From: Gudongella sp034006985
Lineage (GTDB): Bacteria > Bacillota > Clostridia > Tissierellales > Tissierellaceae
NCBI GenBank assembly: GCA_034006985.1
Contig: JAVERT010000004.1
Location: forward strand, 62,001 to 126,000
Length of the DNA stretch: 64,000 nucleotides
Direction: 5' to 3'
The position numbers and the translations under genes were made by a program. Below, one piece after another: positions 53,585 to 62,582 of this stretch; position 1 is the first letter of the stretch, and each line of letters starts with the position of its first letter. The notes under the pieces are model-generated. The model made no database searches. It saw only the letters and a program-made list of their open reading frames with translations, and was not told the origin of the DNA.

Positions 53585-53971
53585 CTATTCTATTTTTGAT
53601 TTTTCATTCCCCCTATTTAAGTTATCTTCTACTCTGTATAGGACAATTTTTCTTATCAAGTCAAGTGGTAATGGTTTATCAATGGGAAACTGTACTGATC
53701 CCTTTGCTCTTTTGTATGCAGATAATTCATTTTCGAATGCATCTATTCCACCAGGTGTTGGATAAAAGCCAATATGATTTTTATATGCAGCAAAATAAAC
53801 TAAATTTCCATTTAAATAGAAAGTAGGTATCTTATAACTAATTTTTTCTTTAGCTTCGGGTGCTACTTCTTTTATAACAGCCCTCAACTCTTGAAGAATG
53901 ACCTGAATTTCATTTGGAAATTGTATAATATATCTATCAATCGTTTTAATAATAAATTTATCATCTTCCAA
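53585..53971 (-). CDS. DUF1801 (YdhG-type) protein
   Basis: 128 residues. A TTG start at 53971 follows GGAGG by 9 bases. The family motifs IKEVAPEAKEKISYKIPTFY and YFAAYKNHIGFYP are clear. YdhG-like members have a frataxin-like fold and some are reported as iron chaperones; that role for this one is inference. It is upstream of the GIY-YIG-like gene and probably cotranscribed. Confidence 0.82.
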   Translation of the reverse strand: MEDDKFIIKTIDRYIIQFPNEIQVILQELRAVIKEVAPEAKEKISYKIPTFYLNGNLVYFAAYKNHIGFYPTPGGIDAFENELSAYKRAKGSVQFPIDKPLPLDLIRKIVLYRVEDNLNRGNEKSKIE

Positions 53972-54077
53972 ATAAGACGCCTCCTTAATATTTTACTATA
54001 AATATACAGCTTTATAGTATTGAATTTATTTAGTTTACCTCAATTGATTTAAAAATAATATATATTTAAATTATAAC

Positions 54078-54132
54078 AAAAAAAAGGATGTATTGTACAA
54101 TGAATCTTTTTTGACTCATTGTACAATACATC
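54078..54132 (-). terminator. terminator of the AIM24-to-RCC1/SLH operon
   Basis: A 17-bp stem (GATGTATTGTACAATGA and its complement) with a 12-base loop, running into TTTTTTTTT on the minus strand. Confidence 0.88.
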
Positions 54133-54161
54133 TTCAATTAGTTTTTTAAAAAAATATATGA

Positions 54162-56774
54162 TTAATAATAGTTTATGTTTACACCATTTTTCCCTACTTG
54201 TGGTTCATACTTTTTATAATTATTAACGATAACTATTACATTATCTCCATTTAGCATGCCATCAATAGATGTCATCTCATCACCAACAAATACTGAATAT
54301 TCTTCTGTTCCTTCTAATATAGATTTAAAATATGCAACTAACACCTCATAGCTTGCATCAGAATAATAGAATATTTGTGTCATATCATCGAATCCTTTAT
54401 CTTCTGTATCTATATAGCTAACTTCGTACAGTAAAAGATCTCTTGTGGTTCCAACAAACCCTAAATCATAGCCATCATAATAATCACTAGCATTACCATT
54501 ATTTGCAACAGCATCATCTGGTATATCAAATATTCCATCGTCGCTTAATTTACTATCATCTATTTCTACTACATTCCAATTTACTTCTTCCTTAAAGCCT
54601 TCTACTAAGTCTATTTCCCTAAACTTTATAGGAACTAAATATTTCATCGAATACCACATTTCAGTAATTACTCCATTTCTTATGCTAGTTTTTATATAAA
54701 GTACTTTCTCGCCATCTAGCATATCATAATTAGCTGTAAAGAGTTCTATCTCACTATCCAATTCGAGTTGCTCTAAATATTTTACATTTAGTAGCCTTAT
54801 TGGTAGAAGATTACCGTTAGTATATTCAGCAAAATGTGTGTATCTTTTTGTTTCTACATATGTAGCATCTGACTTAGAATTATATATTGCTGTAGATACA
54901 GGCATATTATCCCAGCTAGTATCTATCCTTACATCTGCATTTTTATAAAAAACATCATATTCAAGTGGCATAATATTCTCTTTTGTTTTAGTAGTACCTT
55001 CTATACTCATATAAAATTCATTGGGAGCTTTTGCTAATGATATGTCTGTCTTTATATCCAGAAGAGAAACACCAGCCTCCTGAGCTGGCGTATTCTCTCT
55101 ATTTGCCTCTTCCATACTAACACTATCTATTGCTTTGAAAAGTCTATACATCGTCATATAAGCCTGCTGTCTTTGATATCCGCCCCGAGGATCAAATCTA
55201 TTTGAGCCTACACCTTTCATAACATTGATATTATAAACATACCCAGTATATGGTTTAGCCCAGTTTGCTATTTTCTCAATATCAGCATAATTTGGAGCAT
55301 TTGCTGTTATATCTTTTCCTACAGCTCTTGCTGTTGCAGAAAGCACTTTAGCAGCTGCTTCTCTTGTAAGTGGATTGTTAGGTTCAAATGTCGTAGGTGA
55401 TGTTCCATTTACAATTTCTAGAACACTTGCAGCAATAACATCTTTATTATTTGTGTCTACAAATGGTGAAGATGTCATTTCAAGACCTCTTATAGAAATA
55501 TAGTCCTCAATACTCATATTAGATTTTACCTCTATCATTTTTATAGCAAGTATACAAAATTCTTCCCGTGTAATTGCTTTTGTGTAATTACCTTGCATAT
55601 TTTCTGGAACTAATTGCATTCCTATAGCCTTTTCTACTTCTTCCATTGCCCAACTAGCAGGTGAGTCCTGAACATTTGAAATAACTTTAGTTAATGGAGT
55701 ATACCAAATCTCATCACTATTATAACCTAGCCCATTTCTATAGTTGCCGCCCATTGTCCAGAGTGTACCATCTTTTTTGACAACAGCTGCATGTCTTTCT
55801 CCATTTGATACATATGTTACATTGTCACTGTATTTATAAGGTTCTTGTATATTACCCTCATCATTCCACTGACCATCCCAACCCCAAAGTGTTCCATCTG
55901 TTTTAACAACAAGCACACCTGAACCATTTTGGCACATAGTAGCAGTTGTAACACCGTCCATAACTTTATAAGGTGATCCAGGATTATCTACCCAACCATT
56001 TTCAGTATATATCTTACTAGAACCCCAACTGTATAAAGAACCATCAAGTCTAACAGCAAGAACTCTACCTCCACCTTCACGAACAAGTGCTACATCATCT
56101 AATATCTTTGTAGCTGATAACTCCGCATTTGTACTTGTATCGCCACTATCTGTCATATTGCCAAGTTGTGCATCAGAATTATCTCCCCAAGCCCAAAGTG
56201 TATTGTCTTCTTTTATTACAAATACAACACCTCTACCTGCAGTAACTGACTTTACCTGGTCCATTACCTTTACAAATCCAACACTTGTATCTGCTTTAGT
56301 ATCTGTACCATTACCAACGAATATTCCACCGCTTATCCATAGCGAATTATCATTTTTTACTGCTAAAATATAGTTATTTCCATTAGCAGCAATTTTAACA
56401 TCATCAAAAATTTGAACAGGTCTTAAAAATTTCGGATCTTGTTGGTTGTTTAAGTAACCATCAAAACTTCCCCAACCCCATAACGTATCATCTTTTTTTA
56501 CTGCAACTCCACCAAATATGTTTGCTGATACACTTCTAACACTATTAAGTATCTTTATGGGAGTTATTTGTGGCTCTCCATTTTCATTGCCATTACCTGT
56601 ATATTGTAAACCCCATCCCCAAAGAGAACCATCATTTTTTACAACATATGTGCTCCCATATGCAGATGATAATATACTGCCACTTTCACCTTCTGCTAAA
56701 ACATTTATATTAAATGCCAGTATCATTACTAAAATAATACCTACTATTAAGCTTATTTTATAAGTTTTTTTCAT
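54162..56774 (-). CDS. secreted RCC1-repeat protein with S-layer homology domains
   Basis: 870 residues. A signal peptide ends near INVLAEG (about residue 28). About seven RCC1-type repeats follow (30-375), each with a variant of VKKDGTLWGWG, giving a beta-propeller on the cell surface. Then come three SLH motifs at about 380-565 (ITREEFCILAIKMIEV, LTREAAAKVLSATARAVG, RQQAYMTMYRLF) that would anchor it to secondary wall polymers. The C-terminal 300 residues are a separate secreted domain. Its last 70 residues (YSDASYEVLVAYFKSIL) resemble the tail of the lipoprotein encoded just upstream. It closes a four-gene operon. Confidence 0.87.
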   Translation of the reverse strand: MKKTYKISLIVGIILVMILAFNINVLAEGESGSILSSAYGSTYVVKNDGSLWGWGLQYTGNGNENGEPQITPIKILNSVRSVSANIFGGVAVKKDDTLWGWGSFDGYLNNQQDPKFLRPVQIFDDVKIAANGNNYILAVKNDNSLWISGGIFVGNGTDTKADTSVGFVKVMDQVKSVTAGRGVVFVIKEDNTLWAWGDNSDAQLGNMTDSGDTSTNAELSATKILDDVALVREGGGRVLAVRLDGSLYSWGSSKIYTENGWVDNPGSPYKVMDGVTTATMCQNGSGVLVVKTDGTLWGWDGQWNDEGNIQEPYKYSDNVTYVSNGERHAAVVKKDGTLWTMGGNYRNGLGYNSDEIWYTPLTKVISNVQDSPASWAMEEVEKAIGMQLVPENMQGNYTKAITREEFCILAIKMIEVKSNMSIEDYISIRGLEMTSSPFVDTNNKDVIAASVLEIVNGTSPTTFEPNNPLTREAAAKVLSATARAVGKDITANAPNYADIEKIANWAKPYTGYVYNINVMKGVGSNRFDPRGGYQRQQAYMTMYRLFKAIDSVSMEEANRENTPAQEAGVSLLDIKTDISLAKAPNEFYMSIEGTTKTKENIMPLEYDVFYKNADVRIDTSWDNMPVSTAIYNSKSDATYVETKRYTHFAEYTNGNLLPIRLLNVKYLEQLELDSEIELFTANYDMLDGEKVLYIKTSIRNGVITEMWYSMKYLVPIKFREIDLVEGFKEEVNWNVVEIDDSKLSDDGIFDIPDDAVANNGNASDYYDGYDLGFVGTTRDLLLYEVSYIDTEDKGFDDMTQIFYYSDASYEVLVAYFKSILEGTEEYSVFVGDEMTSIDGMLNGDNVIVIVNNYKKYEPQVGKNGVNINYY

Positions 56775-56783
56775 TAGATCCTC

Positions 56784-57593
56784 CTATTTTTTTGATGTAG
56801 TGTCAAGATATGTGTTTACTGCCATCTTATTTCCTAATTCTTCAATACTTATATATACTGGAGTTTCATTTATCATTCCTTGAAGCATAGCGCCTGGAAC
56901 TCCTGGCTGCTTTATTTCCAAATAATCCTCTGTATTAATTATCAATTCCTGATAATAGCTTACCAAATCCTCTGAACTTGCATCAGAAGAATACTCAAAT
57001 AAAATTGAATACTCATCTTCATAATCTTGTAATACTTCACTTACTTTGTAAGAAAACAATTCTCTTGCATCACCTGTTACTACTCTTAGTTCACCAGAAG
57101 TATTTCCCTGTATTCCCATCATCTGTTCAATATCTGTTGTACCTAACTCTGGAATCTCTGTTCCTTCAGCTTCTTTTAAAGCATTCTCCATCCCATTCAT
57201 TATCTGTTTTTGGTCTTCTGTCAAACTTCCTACATTTGATTTTTCATACTCATAATATTCTGAAATTGTTATCCCCATAAAATCTGCCGCTGTTTTGAAT
57301 TCATCAAATGGAGTATCACCATTAGCCTCAATTCTAGATATATACTCCTCGTTTGTAATCCCATATTTATTAGCGCCTATTTTAGTTAATTCGTCTATAA
57401 TGCTTTGCAATTTCTTCTCAGATATTCCTTCTTCTTTAGCTGTTGCTTTTAGTGTATCCGCCGAATTAGTATCTGCTATGTTATCAATGTCTTGAGCAAG
57501 TACTTCTTCTACCTTATCAGATGAATCTTTGCAGCCAACAGCAGTCAACGATATTAACGCAACAATAATTAGTAATATTAGTTTTCTTTTCAT
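56784..57593 (-). CDS. lipoprotein of unknown function
   Basis: 269 residues. The lipobox is LTAVGC (Cys at 21). The middle is acidic and helical. The C-terminal 70 residues (YSSDASSEDLVSYYQELI, then NTEDYLEIKQ) share a module with the end of the RCC1-SLH protein 9 bases downstream. I know no function for that module. It lies 15 bases after the DUF4870 gene. AAGGAGA precedes the ATG. Probably a membrane-attached partner of the RCC1-SLH protein. Confidence 0.75.
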   Translation of the reverse strand: MKRKLILLIIVALISLTAVGCKDSSDKVEEVLAQDIDNIADTNSADTLKATAKEEGISEKKLQSIIDELTKIGANKYGITNEEYISRIEANGDTPFDEFKTAADFMGITISEYYEYEKSNVGSLTEDQKQIMNGMENALKEAEGTEIPELGTTDIEQMMGIQGNTSGELRVVTGDARELFSYKVSEVLQDYEDEYSILFEYSSDASSEDLVSYYQELIINTEDYLEIKQPGVPGAMLQGMINETPVYISIEELGNKMAVNTYLDTTSKK

Positions 57594-57608
57594 ATGGGTC
57601 TCCTTAGT

Positions 57609-57905
57609 CTATTTAATTAATCTGTATTTCCCTATCAATGGTAACTCTTTCATAGTTCCATTTATTGCATTTAAGACTCCCATTACAGCTAGGACAAAGC
57701 AAAACAATCCACCAACTGGAAGTATTAAAAACCATCCTATAACAGGCACAAATGATCCAATTATGCTAACAGCAACTGACAATAAGAATAAATTTAAACC
57801 TTGATTGGTATGAAACTTATAGTCTTCATTACTACTATCAATCAAAATTGGAATAAAAAATATTATATACGCTAATGCACAAATCCACTTATTAGTTTCT
57901 TTCAT
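57609..57905 (-). CDS. DUF4870 (Tic20-like) small membrane protein
   Basis: 98 residues with three membrane helices. It begins ETNKWICALAYIIFFIPIL and has the HTNQGLNLFL turn typical of DUF4870. Its function is unknown. It is coupled to the AIM24 gene (2-base gap) and precedes the lipoprotein gene. Confidence 0.83.
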   Translation of the reverse strand: MKETNKWICALAYIIFFIPILIDSSNEDYKFHTNQGLNLFLLSVAVSIIGSFVPVIGWFLILPVGGLFCFVLAVMGVLNAINGTMKELPLIGKYRLIK

Positions 57906-57907
57906 CT

Positions 57908-58720
57908 TTAATCCCTCCCAAATAAATTAGCAAGTCCCGCAAGCTCTTCTATACCAGTATTTGTTGCATGTTTAGTTTCACCTTTACTTCCACCTGCAGC
58001 TTTGTATATTCTATCAGCCATTCTACTAAATGGCAGTGATTGAAGCCACACTTCACCTTCACCAGAAAGTGTTCCTAAAAATATACCTTCTCCCCCAAAC
58101 AATCCACTTTTGATATCTCCAGCAAATTTAACATCAAAATCAACACCACTAGTCATGGCAACTAGACAGCCGGTATCTATTGTTAGTGATTCTCCATGAT
58201 TAATGTGCTTTTTTATCAACGCTCCACCTGCATGTAGAAAAGCTAATCCATCTCCCTCTAGCTTTTGCATTATAAAACCTTCTCCACCAAAGAAGCCAGC
58301 TCCAATTTTTTTCTGAAGATGAATTCCTACTGATATCCCTTTAGCAGCACATAGAAAAGCATCTTTTTGACAAATAATACTACCATTTAATTCACTTAAA
58401 TCTGCTACTACTATAGAGCCTGGGTAAGGTGCCCCAAAAGAAACATGAGCTTTTCCATCTTGATTGTTGCTAAAAACAGTCATAAATAACCCCTCACCAG
58501 TTACAAGTCTTTTACCTGCACCCATTAATTTGCCCATTAAGCCTTTACCTTTATCTTTTCCACTACCATCACCCATAATTGTATCCATTTTGATTTTATG
58601 ATCCATATACATCATTGCACCAGCTTCAGCTAATACACTTTCTCCTGGATCCAATTCAATTTCTACGAATTGCATATCATCCCCAAATAATTTGTAATCA
58701 ATTACATTTGCTTTCTCCAT
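57908..58720 (-). CDS. AIM24/TIGR00266 family protein
   Basis: 270 residues, a beta-roll protein of the AIM24 family. Repeats such as GAGFFGGEGFIMQKLEGDGLAFL and SGLFGGEGIFLGTLSGEGEVWLQS are the family mark. The N-terminus holds LDPGESVLAEAGAMMYM. Bacterial members often sit beside DUF4870 or zinc-ribbon genes. Its role is not established; mitochondrial AIM24 aids inner-membrane organisation. AAAGGGGG precedes the ATG. It is first in the operon. Confidence 0.88.
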   Translation of the reverse strand: MEKANVIDYKLFGDDMQFVEIELDPGESVLAEAGAMMYMDHKIKMDTIMGDGSGKDKGKGLMGKLMGAGKRLVTGEGLFMTVFSNNQDGKAHVSFGAPYPGSIVVADLSELNGSIICQKDAFLCAAKGISVGIHLQKKIGAGFFGGEGFIMQKLEGDGLAFLHAGGALIKKHINHGESLTIDTGCLVAMTSGVDFDVKFAGDIKSGLFGGEGIFLGTLSGEGEVWLQSLPFSRMADRIYKAAGGSKGETKHATNTGIEELAGLANLFGRD

Positions 58721-58822
58721 TGTAAAATCCCCCTTTATATAATTTCATCGTATTAAAAGCAAGAGTTATTTACAATATACAAGTGTCACCACTTTGTCTA
58801 GCTACAGTCATATATTTTAGCA

Positions 58823-58863
58823 TAAAAAAATGACTCTAGTCATTTTAAATTCTAGAGTCATTT
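58823..58863 (-). terminator. terminator of the two-component operon
   Basis: Stem AATGACTCTAG/CTAGAGTCATT with a 12-base loop, followed by TTTTTTT on the minus strand. It touches the stop codon of the kinase gene. Confidence 0.85.
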
Positions 58864-60541
58864 AAATACTTATAATCGCCATAAAACCATCTTGAGTATT
58901 ATAGTCAATCTTTCCACCGATATTACTAATCCTATCTTCTAAACCTCTTAATCCATTCCCTTTAACTAGAGTTCTTATCCCCTTTCCATTATCCATCATT
59001 AATAAATCTATATCTGTATTCCTAATATTTATTGATATAAAAATTTCACTAGCTCCACTGTGTTTTAAGGTGTTAGTTATTAATTCCATACAAACTTTTT
59101 TTAAAACATCATAAACTATCATGTCTACAGAGTACATTATTCCTTTTAATTTTAAATTCGTTTTTATTCCTAGCTTATTCACAGAATCTAACATTTTTCT
59201 AATATCTATTTCTAACTGTTTTCCTGAGTGATTTTCTTCTCTAGAAATTGTAATAGACTTCATATTAGTTATTCCTGTATCAATAGATTTTATTGCATCA
59301 TTAATCGATCGCATTGCTAATTCTTTATCTTTATTAATGTACAATCTAGCGACTTCTAGTAACTTTACTGTAACAACCAGCGAATGACCAACAATATCGT
59401 GGAGTTCCCTTGCTACATAGTTTCTAGCTCCCACTTTAGATGTTTCTTTCAATATCGCTATATTGTTTTCAAGTTCTATATTTGAATTTAATAGTTCCTT
59501 TTGCTTTTCTTTTATTTCACTCTCTATATGTCTATATGAGCTAATATCCTTTATAGTAACTAAATACTGAGTTTCAATTAAAGTGGATACCTCTCTAATA
59601 TAAGCGCTAATATATTTATCCTCAATTCTTAATTCTTTTTTTAATACTTTTAATTTTCTAATTTCACTCATATATAGTTTTCCCAATATGATTTCGATTG
59701 TTTTTTCAGTGTTGTTTTTAAAAATATTTTCAAATTTTTCATTTGTATATATAACTTTATAATCAGATCCTAATATACATATCGCAGTGTCTAATTTATG
59801 TACTATTTCATGTTTCATAATTGGAGATAGGCTAAAAAAATCATGCTTAAAAGTAGCGTATACAAATGCTAGTGTCGCCCAGGTAAATGTTATTGGTGTT
59901 ATGTCAAATATTATTGGTATTCCAATTGAAAATATAAAATGTTGCAACATTCTACTTATATACAAAAAATTAATTATAAGTGGAAAAACAATCGCAGATG
60001 CAATCAGACTTTTATACCATAATTTTTTATTTTGAAATTCTCTTTTAAATGTAAGAACTCCATATGCAAATCCTACTACCACAAAACTATATACTATTAT
60101 GGTATGTATATAAAACAAGATACCAAAGCTATCTCCTCCAAAATTATATGTTTTATAAAACAAATAATGATACGGATTAGTAACTACAATTAAAAACTGT
60201 ATTATCGGGAATATATATATAATAGATCTAATTTTTTTACTCAGAGATTTACCCTTATAGTATGAATATCCGAACTCTAGAAATGAAACTTCAAAAACAC
60301 AAGTGCAGAAATAATAACCTACTATAAACCACCACCTAGAAATCTCAGAAGGAGAAACTGTTTTAAATATCTTAAAAACCATCCATGTAATCATGCTAAT
60401 TTGCATAACAAGAAACCATCTAACGGCTGAGTCTTTATAAGCCTTAATATAAAATATCATGAAAAATACTATTGCCAAAATTATTGCTAATATATGTACA
60501 ATACAAATAGTTTGAATTTCGAATTTTAACAGTTCACTCAT
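58862..60541 (-). CDS. NarL-type sensor histidine kinase with 7TM N-terminus and PAS domain
   Basis: 559 residues. Seven or so membrane helices span about 10-225 (7TM histidine-kinase N-terminal type), with a PAS-like domain at about 245-335. A HisKA_3 dimer domain has the H-box ARELHDIVGHSLVV. The ATPase domain has ELITNTLKHSG (N box) and MDNGKGIRTLVKGNGLRGLEDR (G boxes). It would phosphorylate the LuxR-type regulator whose stop overlaps its start (ATGA). The signal is unknown. Confidence 0.92.
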   Translation of the reverse strand: MSELLKFEIQTICIVHILAIILAIVFFMIFYIKAYKDSAVRWFLVMQISMITWMVFKIFKTVSPSEISRWWFIVGYYFCTCVFEVSFLEFGYSYYKGKSLSKKIRSIIYIFPIIQFLIVVTNPYHYLFYKTYNFGGDSFGILFYIHTIIVYSFVVVGFAYGVLTFKREFQNKKLWYKSLIASAIVFPLIINFLYISRMLQHFIFSIGIPIIFDITPITFTWATLAFVYATFKHDFFSLSPIMKHEIVHKLDTAICILGSDYKVIYTNEKFENIFKNNTEKTIEIILGKLYMSEIRKLKVLKKELRIEDKYISAYIREVSTLIETQYLVTIKDISSYRHIESEIKEKQKELLNSNIELENNIAILKETSKVGARNYVARELHDIVGHSLVVTVKLLEVARLYINKDKELAMRSINDAIKSIDTGITNMKSITISREENHSGKQLEIDIRKMLDSVNKLGIKTNLKLKGIMYSVDMIVYDVLKKVCMELITNTLKHSGASEIFISINIRNTDIDLLMMDNGKGIRTLVKGNGLRGLEDRISNIGGKIDYNTQDGFMAIISI

Positions 60542-61176
60542 CAGTCTATTCCATTTTCTACAGCATATACGGCAAGTTGCAGTCTATCAGAAATATCCAA
60601 TTTTTCATAAATTCTACTTACTTTGTTTTTTACTGTCCCTTCTGAATAATTAAATGTTTTTGCGATTTTTTTATTGCTATGCCCTCTAACAATAAGCCTT
60701 ATTATATCTATTTCTTTTTCATTTAAAATATCTGTGTATTGTTTCTTATTTTTAACAAGTTTTTTAAACTTATCTACCATTAATTTTTTTACACTTTCAT
60801 GGATTACAGTCAAACCATAGTTAACACATTTTATGGTTATTATCAACTCAGCACAATCTATATCTTTAATAATATATCCATCAGCATCACTTAAGAATGA
60901 ATTGATAACATTATCTGTATTTTCAAAAGTTGTTAGTATAATAACCTTTATATCAGGTTGGTTTTCTTTTATTATATTAAGAGCTGATATACCATCCATC
61001 TCAGGCATTTCAATGTCCATAAGCACAACATCTGGTTTGTAAATATCACAAGACTCTATGGCTTCTTTGCCAGTTCCTACCATATCAACTACATTTATCT
61101 CTTCATCTGTGCTAATAATTTGACCTAATGATTCTCTTAACAACATTTGATCATCTGCTATTATTATATCAATCAT
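60541..61176 (-). CDS. NarL/LuxR-type response regulator
   Basis: 211 residues. The receiver domain (1-120) has the acidic pair ADDQ, the phosphorylated Asp in VVLMDIEMPEMDG, and a Lys in IIKDIDC. A LuxR helix-turn-helix ends the protein (LNEKEIDIIRLIVRGHSNKKIAK). It overlaps the kinase gene by one base and lies 29 bases after the kinase-less sensor gene. The target genes are not known; the operon downstream (AIM24 set) is one guess. Confidence 0.94.
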   Translation of the reverse strand: MIDIIIADDQMLLRESLGQIISTDEEINVVDMVGTGKEAIESCDIYKPDVVLMDIEMPEMDGISALNIIKENQPDIKVIILTTFENTDNVINSFLSDADGYIIKDIDCAELIITIKCVNYGLTVIHESVKKLMVDKFKKLVKNKKQYTDILNEKEIDIIRLIVRGHSNKKIAKTFNYSEGTVKNKVSRIYEKLDISDRLQLAVYAVENGID

Positions 61177-61205
61177 CCCATCCCCCCCATTAGTACTAGT
61201 TTATT

Positions 61206-62255
61206 TTATTTATCATAGTAATTTATATATTCTGAAACAGCTGTCCTTACATCTAATAAATTATCTTTGGCTCTTTCAATAGTCCTTATAATATTTTCAT
61301 CAAAATTTTCATCTATTTTTTCTAACATATTTTGAATTTCTACTTTTAGCGCCTGCATTGATTGTTGCTGATTGTCTGCTATTTTGTGGAGCAAACTATT
61401 TATCTCTCTTTCCTTTTCGGTATCGTAAACAATCTCTTTATATAGGGCTAATTCAATATTTATATCTTTTGCTTGCTCTTTCTTCAATTCTAAATTGTCT
61501 AGCATATGAATTAAATCTGTTATATCTGTAAAAGTGATTATATGCCCAACAATTTCGTCTTCATCCATAATTTCTTTTTTATTGTACTGAAAATAAATAT
61601 CATAATCCAAAATCTTGATAAAAGACTTATCATAAGCTTTTCTAATAATAGTTGAATTAGTAAATATAGTTTTTATTTCCGTAATATCTATCTTATCAAT
61701 TTCACTGAAAATATGAGAATTAGCTATATTATTATTTTTATATATTATCTTACCATTACCATCAACAATAAAAACATAATCAAGAACTAACTCTTTAATA
61801 TCCCCGAAGACAGATGTTGGTACTCTATAGGGTATAAAATAATTTGCTACAATAATTAAATTTATTGCAAGCAAAACGTAGACTATTATCCTAGAGTCAA
61901 AATTAAACAATAAAACAGATAAGGACAAACTAAACAATACAGTCAACGAAATCATTGTTTTTTTATCTACAAATCTAATCATTTTCACAAGTAAATAACT
62001 ATGAAATAATACAAATACAACAAGAAATGTATTACTGAGCACTCCCGACAATTTAATTATACCTGTGGAGACTGCTATTGCTTCTACAAATCTTAGTAGA
62101 ATTGCCATGCCAAAACTAGCGTATGAAGCCATAATAGTTTTATTATTGCCTTTATATAAATATATCATAAAGTTTACCACAATAAAAATAATAAGCATTG
62201 TTAAGTAAACTATACTAAAAAACTGATTTGAACTATAATATCTACCATCTCCCAC
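61206..62255 (-). CDS. kinase-less membrane sensor: 7TM-PAS-coiled-coil, degenerate histidine kinase
   Basis: 349 residues from a GTG at 62255. Six or seven membrane helices (about 10-165) are followed by a PAS-like domain (about 170-270) and a coiled coil. The final 80 residues look like a HisKA_3 dimer domain (KEREINSLLHKIADNQQQSM), but the residue after the His is Lys instead of the usual acidic one, and no ATPase domain follows. It probably joins or modulates the kinase downstream. A GGGGGAG site precedes the GTG. It is first in the three-gene operon. Confidence 0.8.
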   Translation of the reverse strand: MGDGRYYSSNQFFSIVYLTMLIIFIVVNFMIYLYKGNNKTIMASYASFGMAILLRFVEAIAVSTGIIKLSGVLSNTFLVVFVLFHSYLLVKMIRFVDKKTMISLTVLFSLSLSVLLFNFDSRIIVYVLLAINLIIVANYFIPYRVPTSVFGDIKELVLDYVFIVDGNGKIIYKNNNIANSHIFSEIDKIDITEIKTIFTNSTIIRKAYDKSFIKILDYDIYFQYNKKEIMDEDEIVGHIITFTDITDLIHMLDNLELKKEQAKDINIELALYKEIVYDTEKEREINSLLHKIADNQQQSMQALKVEIQNMLEKIDENFDENIIRTIERAKDNLLDVRTAVSEYINYYDK

Positions 62256-62494
62256 AAGACTCCCCCTTTACCACTTTATTGTTTTATTATATCAGATACT
62301 GAAATATAATTGTTTCCATATCCTATTTTTTTGTATAGTTTTCTAATTTTCAATCTAAATACAATAATCAAATAATAGAATCTTTCAGGAAAAGATTAAT
62401 CAACTTAAAACAAACCCCAAACTAAAATAGTTTCCTAACTCACTATTAACCTTTAACTGCATACATTTATTCTTTAATATACTTATTCTAATGC

Positions 62495-62535
62495 AAAGAA
62501 AGAAACTAAAAAAATTTACTTTAGTTTCTTTCTTT
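62495..62535 (-). terminator. terminator of the SLH adhesin gene
   Basis: A 15-bp stem (AAGAAAGAAACTAAA and its complement) with a 9-base AT loop, 48 bases after the stop codon. The rest of the gap between 62256 and 62582 is AT-rich promoter-like DNA with no gene. Confidence 0.7.
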
Positions 62536-62582
62536 TTTCTTGGCATTCACTCTCTTGTATTATGAACTACTAAATAGTATCT

